Shown: positions 18,233 to 27,382 of the stretch, in pieces
How positions within the stretch are numbered: position 1 is the first letter of the stretch
How the letters are laid out: every line of letters begins with the position of its first letter
DNA from: Streptomyces sp. NBC_01288
GTDB lineage: Bacteria; Actinomycetota; Actinomycetes; Streptomycetales; Streptomycetaceae
Assembly: GCF_035982055.1 (NCBI RefSeq)
Contig: NZ_CP108427.1
Location: forward strand, 434,001 to 498,000
Length of the DNA: 64,000 nucleotides
Direction of reading: 5' to 3'
The notes under the pieces: generated by a model
The model's input: the letters and a program-made list of their open reading frames with translations, nothing else
Databases searched by the model: none
Told to the model about the DNA's origin: nothing
Program-made: the position numbers and the translations under genes

Positions 18233-18715
18233 ATGGAATGGCTCGACGTGAGCACGGAGAACTGCCCGGTCCAGAGCACGCTCGATCTCGTCGGCGAGAA
18301 GTGGACCCTGCTGATCCTGCGGGACGCGTTCATCAGGGTCCGGCGTTTCGACGACTTCCGGCGCCATCTCGGACTCTCGGACGCGGTCCTCGCCGACCGG
18401 CTCCGCAAGCTGGTCGCGGCCGGGATCCTGACGACCGTGCCCTACCAGCAGGCGGGGAGCCGGACCCGGCACGAGTACCGGCTGACGAGCAAGGGCCGCG
18501 ATCTGTGGCCGATTCTCATGGCCCTGCGGCAGTGGGGCGAGGCCTACGCCGCCGACCCCGAGGGGCCGGTTCTCGACGTACGGCACACCGAGTGCGGCGC
18601 GCCGGTCCGCGTGGTGGTGGAGTGCGACGGGCCGCACGGCGCGTTGCAGCCGACGGAGGTCACGGCCGCTCCCGGACCGGCGGCCCGACCCGTACGAACT
18701 CTGCTAGCGGAGTGA
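18233..18715 (+). CDS. HxlR-family transcriptional regulator
   Basis: A 160-residue winged-helix protein. The conserved NCPVQSTLDLVGEKWTLLIL entry, the RFDDFRRHLGLSDAVLADRL recognition region and the EYRLTSKGRDLWPIL wing are diagnostic of HxlR. Family members sense thiol, aldehyde or redox stress. The ATG at 18233 is favoured over 18215 because family proteins begin just before the conserved Cys. Its last 12 bases overlap the convergent GH92 gene. Confidence 0.9.
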   Translation: MEWLDVSTENCPVQSTLDLVGEKWTLLILRDAFIRVRRFDDFRRHLGLSDAVLADRLRKLVAAGILTTVPYQQAGSRTRHEYRLTSKGRDLWPILMALRQWGEAYAADPEGPVLDVRHTECGAPVRVVVECDGPHGALQPTEVTAAPGPAARPVRTLLAE

Positions 18716-20764
18716 GTGCCTGCGCGAACCGGCGCCGACCGTGAGCGAGGTGCCGTCGCCCCGGTGGACGGTGGCCGTGGTGAACAGCGGTGCGCTGCGC
18801 AGGAGTTGGGCGGTGCCGGGGACCTCGGGGTAGAGGCCGAGGCTCGCCCACACCGCCCAGGACGACATGGCGCCGAGGTCGTCGTTGCCGACGAGTCCCC
18901 CGGGGGCGTCGGTGAACAGCGTGGACAGGGCGCGCTGGGTGACGGCCCCGGCGCGGTCGGCGTGGCCGACGTAGGTGTAGGCCCAAGGGGTCCCGAACGA
19001 GGGCTCGTTGCCGAGGTAGGCGTAGGGCTGATCGGCACCCGCGTTCAGGCTGCTGAAGAAGGTGTCGAGGCGAGCGGTGACGGCTGCGTCGCCACCCATC
19101 GCCGCGAACAGGCCGGGCAGGTCCTGCGGGACCATCCACGTGTACTGGGCCGCGTTGCCCTCCACGTACTCCGTCTTCTGAGCCGGGGTGAAGGCCGGCC
19201 AGGTGCCGTCGGCGGCGCGGGGCTGGATGTAGCCGGTGGCGGGGTTGAAGAGGTTGCGCCAGTTCCCGGAGGCCCGCAGCAGGGTGTCGTACGCCGTCAA
19301 GTCTCCGAGGCGGTGGGCGAGTTGGGCGAGCGCGTAGTCCGCGACGGCGTATTCGAGGGTGGTGGACACCGAGCCCCAGACACCCTTGGTGCCGGCTGGG
19401 ACGTAGCCGAGGGAGTCGTACTGCTCGTGTCCGGGGCGCTGGCGGTTGTCCTGGCGGTCCGCGAGGGCCGTGCGCAGCAGGGTGGCGGCGTCGAAGTCGG
19501 TGCCGCCGAAGGCGTGGATCGCGGACGCGATGGCGGGCAGCGGGTCGCCGACCATGACGCCGCTGCCGCCGTTCGCGAGGGTCCAACGGTCGAAGTAGCC
19601 GGCTTGGAGGCCCTGGTTGAGGACGGACTGCGCGATGTCGGAGGCCTCGCGCGGGGCGAGCAGCGCCAGCAGCTGGACCTGGCAGCGGTAGACGTCCCAG
19701 CCGGAGAAGTTCGCGTACTGGACGTGTCCGGCGAGGGTGCGGTGGACGATCCCGTCCATGCCGGTGTAGCGGCCGTCGGCGTCGCTGAAGACGCTGGGGT
19801 GCAGGAGGGCGTGGTAGAGGGCGGTGTAGAAGACCCGGCGCTGGGCGTCCGTGCCGCCGCCGACGGTGACGCGGTTGAGCCACCCGTTCCAGTCGTCGCG
19901 CACGGTCTGCCGGATCGTGTCGTACGACCGCGCCTTCTGCTCGGTGAGTGCGTTGCGGCGGGCGCCCTCGACGTCGACGAAGGAGATGCCGACCCGGGCG
20001 GTCACCGTGCGCACGCCGGGGGCGAAGGTGACCATGGCCGCGCCCGCTCTGCCGTCGGGGTGCGTGGTCTGGGCGAAGGGCTGGTCGAAGGTGGCGTGGA
20101 AGTAGAGCCGGTAGCGGTTCTTGGCCTTGCAGAAGGCGCCGCTGTCGCTGTACCCGGAGAGCGTGTCGGTCCCGATGTCGACGGATCCGGTGGCCGCGGT
20201 GAACGCCTTGGCCGCGTCGATGCTCACGGCGGCGGGGCGGGTGTCGCTCGCCGGGTAGGTGAAGCGGGCGATGCCCGAGCGCTGGGTGGTGGTGAGGTCG
20301 GTACCGATGCCGTTGTCGAAGGTGACGTGGTAACTGCCGGGCGCCGCCTGCTCGTTGGCGTGCGAGAACGTGGAGTACGCCGGCGGTACGGCGTCCTGCG
20401 TGGGCATGAAGGGGACGTTGCCGTAGGCGGCGCAGCCCGCTCCGGAGATGTGCGCCAGGCTGAAACCGCGGATGCGGTTGTCGCCGTAGGAGTAGCCGCC
20501 GTGCTGGTACGTCACCGTGTCGGGGCTCCACTGCATCCCGCCGAGCGGTGCCGAGGCGCCCGGGAACGTGTTGCCCGCGCCGCCGCCGTGGCCGAAGTCG
20601 GGGCCACCGGGGGCGGTGCCGACGAACGAGTTGACGTACCGCGCGAGATCGTCGACGGCCCGGGGCCGGGACGTCCCGTCGGCCCGGACCGGGGCGGCGG
20701 CGGCCGCTCCGGACGCCACGAGCACCGAGGCCGCCAGGGCGGCCCGAAACAGGGGAAGTCGCAC
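18704..20764 (-). CDS. Secreted GH92 alpha-mannosidase
   Basis: A 686-residue glycoside hydrolase family 92 enzyme, which removes alpha-linked mannose from glycans with calcium help. A signal peptide (LPLFRAALAASVLVASGAAAA) is followed by the GH92 N-terminal domain (YVNSFVGTAPGGPDFGHGGG, GNTFPGASAPLGGMQWSPDT) and the catalytic barrel (GWDVYRCQVQLLALL, EYAVADYALAQLA, GNDDLGAMSSWAVWASLG). GTG at 20764 has GGAG seven bases upstream; the open frame to 21454 is spurious. It would digest mannan or N-glycan outside the cell. Confidence 0.92.
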   Translation of the reverse strand: MRLPLFRAALAASVLVASGAAAAAPVRADGTSRPRAVDDLARYVNSFVGTAPGGPDFGHGGGAGNTFPGASAPLGGMQWSPDTVTYQHGGYSYGDNRIRGFSLAHISGAGCAAYGNVPFMPTQDAVPPAYSTFSHANEQAAPGSYHVTFDNGIGTDLTTTQRSGIARFTYPASDTRPAAVSIDAAKAFTAATGSVDIGTDTLSGYSDSGAFCKAKNRYRLYFHATFDQPFAQTTHPDGRAGAAMVTFAPGVRTVTARVGISFVDVEGARRNALTEQKARSYDTIRQTVRDDWNGWLNRVTVGGGTDAQRRVFYTALYHALLHPSVFSDADGRYTGMDGIVHRTLAGHVQYANFSGWDVYRCQVQLLALLAPREASDIAQSVLNQGLQAGYFDRWTLANGGSGVMVGDPLPAIASAIHAFGGTDFDAATLLRTALADRQDNRQRPGHEQYDSLGYVPAGTKGVWGSVSTTLEYAVADYALAQLAHRLGDLTAYDTLLRASGNWRNLFNPATGYIQPRAADGTWPAFTPAQKTEYVEGNAAQYTWMVPQDLPGLFAAMGGDAAVTARLDTFFSSLNAGADQPYAYLGNEPSFGTPWAYTYVGHADRAGAVTQRALSTLFTDAPGGLVGNDDLGAMSSWAVWASLGLYPEVPGTAQLLRSAPLFTTATVHRGDGTSLTVGAGSRRHSLR

Positions 20765-20990
20765 CACGTTTCTCCAGCCAGACAGGGAACCCGCCGCCCG
20801 CGCGGCGCCGGACCGCGAGTGTCCCCAACCCGGCCCCACCTGCCGTGCCGCCACACCGTCCGGCCGCGAGGACCAGCCGGTCGGGTCATCACTCCGCCGG
20901 CTGTCGCCATGACCGAGAGGGTGCGAAAACGGCGTGGTGCGGGCGGCGGAACGTCTGTGAGCATGGGGGCCTACACGATGGGGGCGGCTG

Positions 20991-22241
20991 ATGCGACAGG
21001 TTCGGCTGGTGCGCGGGGCGTTGACTGCGGCGCTGCTCGGGGTGACGGCGGTCGGGTGTTCGGGCTCCGGGAGCGCGCAGTCCGCCGAGACGGGGCATAC
21101 GACGACCGCGTCCCCGCCCGCCTCCGCCGTGACGCAGAGCTCCGGCGGCGGCCAGGACTCGTGGCGTGCCTGGACCAAGGATCTGTCCGGCTCGGAGGGC
21201 GTACAGGTCTGCGGCGCTACGGCCCACCAGGTCGTGTGTGCCACCGGCGCGGACGGTTTCGTCGGGCGGTCCCATACCGACGGCTCGGTCAGTTGGGCCG
21301 TGCCAGCCACCACCGCAGGCAAGAATCTCGGACTCGTCGTGGACAAGGCCGACGAACGCGCGGTGACCAGCGGCGGTCGCACCCTGCGCGCCGCGAACCT
21401 GCGCACCGGCAAGGCGGCCTGGTCCCACCAACTACCCGCCGCCCGCGTGTACACCGGGTTCGTCGCGTCGGAGGGAGTCGTCTACGCGCTCGACGCGTGG
21501 AGCAGTGTCTACCGCGAGGCGAACGTCGCACTCGGCGCCTACCGGGAGTCCGACGGTACGACGCTGTGGCACCGGACCGTCGACGCCGACCGCCATGAGA
21601 GCCCGGCCGCGTTCGACGGGCGCGTCTACACGACCGACTCCTCGAAGGTCACGGCGCGCGACGGCCGTAACGGCGACGCGCTCGCGACCACCACCTCCGG
21701 CACGAAGTGTCCGCACCTCATCGCCGGCGGCCACTACCTCGTGTGCTCGGGCGTCTCGTACTCGGCCGAGGACACCTTTCCGCCCCTCCAGCGGCTCGAC
21801 CCGGGCGACCTCCGACCGCTCAGCACCGCCGAGGACAGCGGCCAGAAGCCCGAGCGCGCTCTGATCTCGGCCGACGGTGTGCTGATGCTCTTCGAGGTCG
21901 GTGCGGAGGATTCCAGCGTCGGGGACTGGACCGCCTACGACCTCAACCACCCGAAGAAACTGTGGAGTTACTACACGACCTCGGACGAAGCCGGCCTGGT
22001 CGGCGGGCGGTTCCTGACCTTCACTCCCCGCAACGACCGCGCCACCCGGGGACACCTGATCAGCATCGACCTGCATGCCGGACCGCACGCGAAGGGTGAT
22101 GCCGCACCGCGCATGGCACCGGCCTACCCGGAGACCGTGGGCAGCGCGTACCCGGCGTTCGTCCTGCCGGGAGGCGACCCGGACCACGTCGTCATCGAGA
22201 CGATGGTCCATCACATCCTGCGGTCGCTGCCGCTTCCCTAG
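20991..22241 (+). CDS. Lipoprotein with PQQ-like beta-propeller
   Basis: A 416-residue exported lipoprotein. The signal peptide ends in a lipobox (TAVGC, Cys about residue 23) followed by a Ser/Gly/Thr-rich linker. The remainder contains repeated strands of the PQQ/YncE beta-propeller type (for example GSVSWAVPATTAGKNLGLV, GKAAWSHQLPAAR, DGTTLWHRTVD). Such proteins are surface-anchored and of mixed function. It diverges from the GH92 gene with a 226-base gap. Confidence 0.82.
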   Translation: MRQVRLVRGALTAALLGVTAVGCSGSGSAQSAETGHTTTASPPASAVTQSSGGGQDSWRAWTKDLSGSEGVQVCGATAHQVVCATGADGFVGRSHTDGSVSWAVPATTAGKNLGLVVDKADERAVTSGGRTLRAANLRTGKAAWSHQLPAARVYTGFVASEGVVYALDAWSSVYREANVALGAYRESDGTTLWHRTVDADRHESPAAFDGRVYTTDSSKVTARDGRNGDALATTTSGTKCPHLIAGGHYLVCSGVSYSAEDTFPPLQRLDPGDLRPLSTAEDSGQKPERALISADGVLMLFEVGAEDSSVGDWTAYDLNHPKKLWSYYTTSDEAGLVGGRFLTFTPRNDRATRGHLISIDLHAGPHAKGDAAPRMAPAYPETVGSAYPAFVLPGGDPDHVVIETMVHHILRSLPLP

Positions 22242-22247
22242 GAACAG

Positions 22248-23246
22248 ATGCCCCGGGAACGGAACAGGATGACGGGTGGCACGGTGATCGACCACGAAGA
22301 GGCGGGGGCCGTACGGCCGTTGACGCTGGCCTGGGTGAGCCGGCAGCTGGACGTCGGTGAGCGGGTCGTCGGAACGGAGGCGCTGCACGGCGGGATCACC
22401 GCCGAGATGCGGCAGTTGACCATCGGTACACGGGACGGGGGTACGCGTCGCCTGGTGCTGCGGAGCTTCGTCGACCCGTACTTCGTGGAGCACGCCGAGG
22501 ACCTGCTGAACCGCGAGGCCGACTCCCTCGCTCTGCTGACGGGGACCGATGTGACGGTTCCTGGGCTGGTCGCGGTCGATGCGACCGCCGAACAGTGCGA
22601 ATACCCGTCGCTCCTCATGTCACATCTCCCGGGCCGGACGGTCCTCGATGACAAGGAGTTGGAGGCGCGCGTCCCGCTGTTGGCCCGTCAACTCGTGACG
22701 ATCCACGCGGTGCGGCCTGCTGATCGGCCCCAGGTGTACAAGGCGTGGACGACCGCCGACGCCGTCGTCCCTCCGCTTGGCGCCGAACAAGTGGCATGGG
22801 CCGCGGCGGCCGACGTGATCCGCAAGCCCGCGCCCCGGTATGAAGGGCGTTTCCTGCACCGGGACTTCCAACCCGGCAATGTGCTGTTCGACGTGTCGCC
22901 CTCAAGCACGGCAGGTCCCCGCATCACGGGGGTCGTCGACTGGGTACAGACCTCCTGGGGGCCGCCGGACCTCGATGTGGCGCACTGCTCCAGCAACTTG
23001 GCCCTGCTCCACGGCCCGGCCTGGGGTCTGCGGTTCGCCGAGGCGTACGAGGAGGCCGGTGGGGTATTGGCCGCGACCGCGAACGAACGGTTGTACTGGA
23101 GGTTGCTGGACGCGCTGGCGTTCGCGGCCGATGCGGAGTGGGTGGCGCGGCCGTGGCGCAGGGCGGGGAGGGCGGAGCTGACGACGCGGGCCGTGGAAGA
23201 ACGGCTGGATGCCTACGTCGCCGCTCTGCTGGACGCGCCGGGCTGA
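22248..23246 (+). CDS. Aminoglycoside phosphotransferase (APH)-family kinase
   Basis: A 332-residue APH/choline-kinase-like protein. The catalytic loop LHRDFQPGNVLFD (HxDxxxxN) and the metal-binding GVVDWVQTSWG segment are intact, so it should be an active small-molecule kinase. The substrate may be an antibiotic, sugar or amino alcohol; family membership alone does not show resistance. The start may be ATG 22248 or ATG 22269. It begins 6 bases after the lipoprotein stop, so the two are likely cotranscribed. Confidence 0.88.
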   Translation: MPRERNRMTGGTVIDHEEAGAVRPLTLAWVSRQLDVGERVVGTEALHGGITAEMRQLTIGTRDGGTRRLVLRSFVDPYFVEHAEDLLNREADSLALLTGTDVTVPGLVAVDATAEQCEYPSLLMSHLPGRTVLDDKELEARVPLLARQLVTIHAVRPADRPQVYKAWTTADAVVPPLGAEQVAWAAAADVIRKPAPRYEGRFLHRDFQPGNVLFDVSPSSTAGPRITGVVDWVQTSWGPPDLDVAHCSSNLALLHGPAWGLRFAEAYEEAGGVLAATANERLYWRLLDALAFAADAEWVARPWRRAGRAELTTRAVEERLDAYVAALLDAPG

Positions 23247-23353
23247 GTCGACGTTGTCCGGCGCGGGGTCGGGGCAGGCTTCAACGTCCTCCACCTGAAC
23301 GCTTCCTGACGGACCATCTGTTGCTGTTCAGCCCTGGCACCGCTCACCTCTGT

Positions 23354-24526
23354 TCAGTCCCGCCGGCCGGCCCGGACGACTCGGTCGATGACTCTCTCGC
23401 CCCGCTCCGGCCGCTCCGCGAACCAGTTGCCGAGGTGCTCCCGGACGGCCTCCGCGACGCACACCCGCACATCGGTGTTGCCCAGCAACGTGCGTGTGGC
23501 GCCGAGGTATTCGGGTTGGTCGAGCTTCACCGAGACGACCGCAGTGAGGTCCTCGACGATCAAGTTGGCGCGGGCATCGAGGTCGGACGCGGTCGGCAAC
23601 CCCCGTTCCCGTGCGAACTCGGTGACCGCCGCCACCACTCCGTCGCGGAAGCCGTCCAGGTGCGTGCCGCCCTCGTGAGTGGCCAGGCTGTTGGCGAAGC
23701 CGCGTATCCGCGCGCCGCTGGAGTATCCCCACAGCAGCGCCACCTCCATCGTCCCCGCCATTCTCTCGTCCTCCCGCTCGAAGCCGAAGACGTCCGCACG
23801 GGGGCACGCCCCCGCTTCCGCGTCCAGGGCGGCCACGAAGTCCCGTACTCCGTCCGGGAATTGGAACAGCACCTTTCGCGGCCCGTCCGCCGGGCGTTCG
23901 TCGGTCAGCGAGATGGCCAGACCCCGGTTGAGGAAGGCCAGTTGCCGGAACCGTTCCGCCAGCACGGGGAACGAGCACCATGTCGTCTCGAAGATCTCGG
24001 TGTCGGGCCAGAAGGAGATGGTCGTCCCGCTTCCGGTCGCCAAGCCCACGCCTCCGGTCAACGGCCCCACTGTGTCGGGCAGTTCGACCTCGACACCGCG
24101 CGCGTACTCCTTGACCCACCTGGTCCCCTCGCCCCACACCTCGGCCGTCAGCCGACTCGACAGAGCGTTGGCGACGAAGAGCCCCAACCGGAAGGGCGCA
24201 ATGACCGTAGCGCGCCGGCCAATTGGCCCGGACCCGACGTGCAGACTGGTCAATTCCCCTTCGAGTTCAGGGACGTTGCCCCCTCCACTCCCCGCCCCGT
24301 CGTCGGCGACCCGCACGCCGCCGTCGGACGTGAGCGTGACGTCGGCGGAGCCGGCGCGGCCTGCCAGGACCTCGCTCACGGCCCGGTCGACCACCTCCAA
24401 CACGAGGTGGTACAGGCCGCGTTCACCGGTCGAGCCGACGTACATCCCGGGCCGCTTCCGAACGACTTCCCGGCCCTCCAGCACCTTGATGTGAGCAGCG
24501 TCGTACTTCATGCCTTCCGTACTCAC
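23354..24526 (-). CDS. Truncated, degenerate GyrB-like ATPase-domain protein
   Basis: A 390-residue protein clearly homologous to the N-terminal half of DNA gyrase B: VLEGREVVRKRPGMYVGSTG, the transducer motifs FWPDTEIFETT, LAFLNRGL, THEGGTH and LGNTDVR are preserved. It stops right after the transducer domain, so the TOPRIM and GyrA-contact regions are absent. The general base Glu (E44) remains, but by alignment to E. coli GyrB the magnesium Asn46 is Arg48, Asp49 is Ser51, Arg76 is Ala78, the GGLHGVG ATP-lid is lost, and the QTK loop reads ATR. It is probably not a gyrase and perhaps not an ATPase. A GTG start with a GGGGAGGGG site supports active translation. Confidence 0.88.
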   Translation of the reverse strand: MSTEGMKYDAAHIKVLEGREVVRKRPGMYVGSTGERGLYHLVLEVVDRAVSEVLAGRAGSADVTLTSDGGVRVADDGAGSGGGNVPELEGELTSLHVGSGPIGRRATVIAPFRLGLFVANALSSRLTAEVWGEGTRWVKEYARGVEVELPDTVGPLTGGVGLATGSGTTISFWPDTEIFETTWCSFPVLAERFRQLAFLNRGLAISLTDERPADGPRKVLFQFPDGVRDFVAALDAEAGACPRADVFGFEREDERMAGTMEVALLWGYSSGARIRGFANSLATHEGGTHLDGFRDGVVAAVTEFARERGLPTASDLDARANLIVEDLTAVVSVKLDQPEYLGATRTLLGNTDVRVCVAEAVREHLGNWFAERPERGERVIDRVVRAGRRD

Positions 24527-24817
24527 GAAGACCCCTCCCCTGACTTTCGGTTGATCACCTCAGCGTAGGTTAAATCGATGAAAACACCAGGTCAGAGCTG
24601 TTTCTCCGAGGCCGCAGACGGGTGGGTGAAGGCGTGCCGGGAAGCGGGCGGCGCAGCCGTCGCGCACCACACCCGGAACACGTCCGAGGGCCAGCCGAAG
24701 CCGCGTACGGCCCCGTTCCGGGCGCCCCTGGGGGCCTCAATTCCGGTGTATGGCAAGCAAGTCGGGGAGGTGGGCCGGATGCGGTGAACGATGGCGTGGA
24801 TACGACACGAATGACGT
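24527..24817. other. Intergenic region without a clear gene
   Basis: About 290 bases between the GyrB-like start and the downstream end of the membrane-protein gene. It holds the GyrB-like promoter and short open frames without protein-like composition. I see no hairpin or repeat of note. Confidence 0.4.
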
Positions 24818-25360
24818 TCAGTCGCTCGATGCGCGGACCGGCAGCTTCGCGATGTCCTTGAGGAGGGGTCGGCAGCGGGAGAACTCGTCGCGGCCCACCG
24901 TGAGTCGGCGTCCCCCGGCGGTGATGGCGTACGTGGTGGGAAAGATCGGGTTCCTGGACACTCGCCGGACCTCGGTGACATCGCGCCAGGCACAGACCCT
25001 CTCGCTGCCCGCGCCGTATGTCTCGACCACGCCGCCCTCGAAGTGGACGATGCCGCCCTCGGAATTCCGCCACACGACGCGGGCGGCGAGCAACATACCG
25101 ACGAGCACCACCAGGCAGATGACGGCCCCCGCATACGTCTTGCCGGACACACCGTCGTCGACGGTGTCGATCACGACGACGGGCATCAGGAAGGCCACGA
25201 AACCGCAGCCCGACACCGCGAGGACCCACGCGCCGAACCGGGAACGGCCGTAGACGGCCTTCAGCTCGCCGAGCCCGGCCTCCTCGGCGGCACACACCGC
25301 CGCGACCCGTGTCTCCTGGTTCATCCTCGACATCGCGCCCCCGCCAACCGGAATGGACAT
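24818..25360 (-). CDS. Membrane protein with a PH-like C-terminal region
   Basis: A protein of up to 180 residues with two adjacent hydrophobic helices (about 42-63 and 74-93) and a C-terminal stretch of short strands (GGIVHFEGGVVETYG, ERVCAWRDVTEVRR, TYAITAGGRRLTVG) resembling bacterial PH or DUF6585-type modules. ATG at 25360, 25333 or 25324 could start it. The function is unknown. Confidence 0.68.
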   Translation of the reverse strand: MSIPVGGGAMSRMNQETRVAAVCAAEEAGLGELKAVYGRSRFGAWVLAVSGCGFVAFLMPVVVIDTVDDGVSGKTYAGAVICLVVLVGMLLAARVVWRNSEGGIVHFEGGVVETYGAGSERVCAWRDVTEVRRVSRNPIFPTTYAITAGGRRLTVGRDEFSRCRPLLKDIAKLPVRASSD

Positions 25361-25473
25361 CAGTCCGTCTTCGACCCGCCTTCACCGTCGCACGGCGGAA
25401 ATACCCCACCGGCGCCCGGCCAACCGGAGACGCGGAAGCGTACGGGGACCACGGCCGTCGCACCTCACTGCGC

Positions 25474-26121
25474 CTACGGCGCCGTCAGGGCGGCCAGTTC
25501 CGAGTCGAAGAACAGCTCCGGATCGAACCCCATGCCCGTGAAGTGGCCCGCGAGTTCCAGGGACAGGACGCCGTGCAGACGGGTCCAGAAGGTCAGGGCG
25601 CGGTGGAGGGCCGCGGGTGGGGCGGGGTGCTCGCCCGCCCAGTGCCGGTGGGCTCTCAGGTCGACCTCGAACGGTGTCTCGGGACCGTCGGCGGGCAGTT
25701 CCGTGCTCGCGTCCAGCAGGGTCGCCATGATCTCGGCCGCGATGCCGGTGATGTCCTCGGGCGCGTGATAGCCGGGGACGGGTGTGCCGTAGATGAGGAA
25801 GTAGCGCTGGGGGTCGTCCAGGGCCCAGCCGCGCAGGGCGTGGGCGAGGCCCGGCAGGTCGGCGCCGGAGGCTGCGGCCGCGCGGCAGGTGTCGGCGAGG
25901 CTGCGGTAGGCGTCCCGGATGAGTTCGGTGATCAGGTCGTCGCGGCTGGCGAAGTACCGGTAGAGGGCGGGCCCGCTCATACCCATCCGCTTGGCGATCG
26001 CGTTGAGGGAGAGCGCGGAGGCGCCCGCCGTGGCGATCTGCTCCCGCGCGTGTTCCTTGACCTCCGCGCGCACCTGGTCGCGATAGCGCTCGCGTGGGGT
26101 CTTCGTGCCCGTTTCCGCCAT
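25474..26121 (-). CDS. TetR-family regulator
   Basis: A 215-residue TetR repressor. The N-terminal helix-turn-helix (ATAGASALSLNAIAKRMGM then SGPALYRYFASRDDLITELI) is clear, and the C-terminal ligand domain ends in FARL-like aromatic helices. It is divergent from the oxidoreductase at 26272, with a palindrome between, so it most likely represses that gene. Confidence 0.92.
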   Translation of the reverse strand: MAETGTKTPRERYRDQVRAEVKEHAREQIATAGASALSLNAIAKRMGMSGPALYRYFASRDDLITELIRDAYRSLADTCRAAAASGADLPGLAHALRGWALDDPQRYFLIYGTPVPGYHAPEDITGIAAEIMATLLDASTELPADGPETPFEVDLRAHRHWAGEHPAPPAALHRALTFWTRLHGVLSLELAGHFTGMGFDPELFFDSELAALTAP

Positions 26122-26211
26122 GACCGGCCGCCTTCCGCTCCCACTCGACTACATGTTCACGCTTCAGTTAGAAGCTATCACGATCGCTATTGACGACCCC
26201 CTCTCGCGTGA

Positions 26212-26226
26212 GTTACAACTTATAAC
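26212..26226. promoter_or_regulatory. Candidate TetR operator
   Basis: A 15-base near-palindrome GTTACAACTTATAAC (one mismatched pair besides the centre) lies 46 bases upstream of the oxidoreductase start and overlaps a TATAAC -10-like hexamer. Its place between divergent tetR and target fits repression; binding is inferred. Confidence 0.5.
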
Positions 26227-26271
26227 GAACACGAGAGCCACTAGCCCATACGGATCGCAGTGGAGGTCACC

Positions 26272-27336
26272 ATGAACAGCACGGACAACACGAACCACTT
26301 GGACAACACCACCGACGCACTCGTCGAGGTCGTCCTGCCGGGCAAGGTGGAGCCGGAGGGCCTGGAGGTCCGGCACGGGGCCGTTCCCGTCGCGGGTCCC
26401 GGCCAGGTCGTGGTCCGGATGGAGGCGACCGGGGTCTCCTTCGCCGAGCAGCAGATGCGCCGCGGCAAGTACTACGACCAGCCTCCGTTCCCGTTCGTCC
26501 CCGGCTACGACCTGGTCGGCACCGTCCAGAGCACCGGCGCGGGCGTCGACCCCGGCCTGGCCGGCATCCGGGTGGCCGCCCTGGTCAAGGTCGGCGGCTG
26601 GGCCAGCCATGTGCTGGTCGACGCGGCCGACGTGGTGCCGGTGCCCGAGGGAATCGGCGCGGCCGAGGCCGAGACCGTGGTCGTCAACGGCATCACCGCC
26701 TGGCAGATGCTGCACCGCAAGGCCCGCGTCCGCGCCGGCCAGACGATCCTGGTGCACGGCGCGAACGGCGGCGTCGGCACCGTCCTGGTCCAACTCGCCC
26801 AGGCCGCGGGGGTGAACGTGATCGGCACGGCGTCCCCGCGCCACCACGACGCGCTGCGCGAGCAGGGTGTCGAGCCCATCGACTACCGCACCCCGGACCT
26901 GGCGGCCCGCGTCCGCGAGCTCTCCCCGCGCGGTGTGGACGCCGTCTTCGACCACGTCGGCGGCCCCAGCGTCGTCCGGTCCTGGCACCTCCTCGCCCCC
27001 GGCGGCACGCTCGTCTCCTACGGCAGCGCCTCCACCCGTGACGACGAGGGCTCCAAGCAGCTGCCCGTACTCAAGATCCTGGGCCGGGTCTGGGTGTGGA
27101 ACGCGCTGCCGAACGGCCGCCACGCCTACTTCTTCAACGTCTGGGCCGGCCGCGCCCTGAGCAAGAACAAGTTCCGCGCCCAGCTGAGTGCCGACCTGAC
27201 CCAGGTGTTCGCGGCCCTCAAGCGCGGTGAGGTCAACGCGCAGATCGCGGCCCAACTCCCGCTCGCCCGCGTCTCGGACGCCCTGCGCCTGGCCGAGTCC
27301 GGCACGGTCGCCGGCAAGGTCGTCCTGACGCCGTGA
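26272..27336 (+). CDS. Zinc-independent medium-chain dehydrogenase (quinone oxidoreductase-like)
   Basis: A 354-residue MDR-superfamily oxidoreductase. The FVPGYDLVGTV motif, the Rossmann loop VHGANGGVGTVLVQLA and the FDHVGG segment match NADPH-dependent quinone reductases. The catalytic zinc-binding Cys set is absent, as in the quinone group. ATG at 26272 is preceded by GGAGG five bases upstream. It is probably controlled by the divergent TetR and detoxifies quinones or enones. Confidence 0.92.
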   Translation: MNSTDNTNHLDNTTDALVEVVLPGKVEPEGLEVRHGAVPVAGPGQVVVRMEATGVSFAEQQMRRGKYYDQPPFPFVPGYDLVGTVQSTGAGVDPGLAGIRVAALVKVGGWASHVLVDAADVVPVPEGIGAAEAETVVVNGITAWQMLHRKARVRAGQTILVHGANGGVGTVLVQLAQAAGVNVIGTASPRHHDALREQGVEPIDYRTPDLAARVRELSPRGVDAVFDHVGGPSVVRSWHLLAPGGTLVSYGSASTRDDEGSKQLPVLKILGRVWVWNALPNGRHAYFFNVWAGRALSKNKFRAQLSADLTQVFAALKRGEVNAQIAAQLPLARVSDALRLAESGTVAGKVVLTP

Positions 27337-27382
27337 CGTACCCGTCCCCCTCTCTCCCCCGCCCAGCCCGGAAGGACCTGCC

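Noticed and set aside
18716..21598. 960-codon plus-strand open frame antisense to the GH92 gene
   Set aside because: Shadow frame of the mannosidase gene with Gly/Val/Glu-rich composition.
22248..23246. Calling the APH-family gene an antibiotic-resistance gene
   Set aside because: The kinase motifs are shared by many sugar and metabolite kinases; no evidence for aminoglycoside substrates.
24578..24787. 69-codon plus-strand open frame after the GyrB-like gene
   Set aside because: No Shine-Dalgarno and no recognisable feature; left as intergenic.
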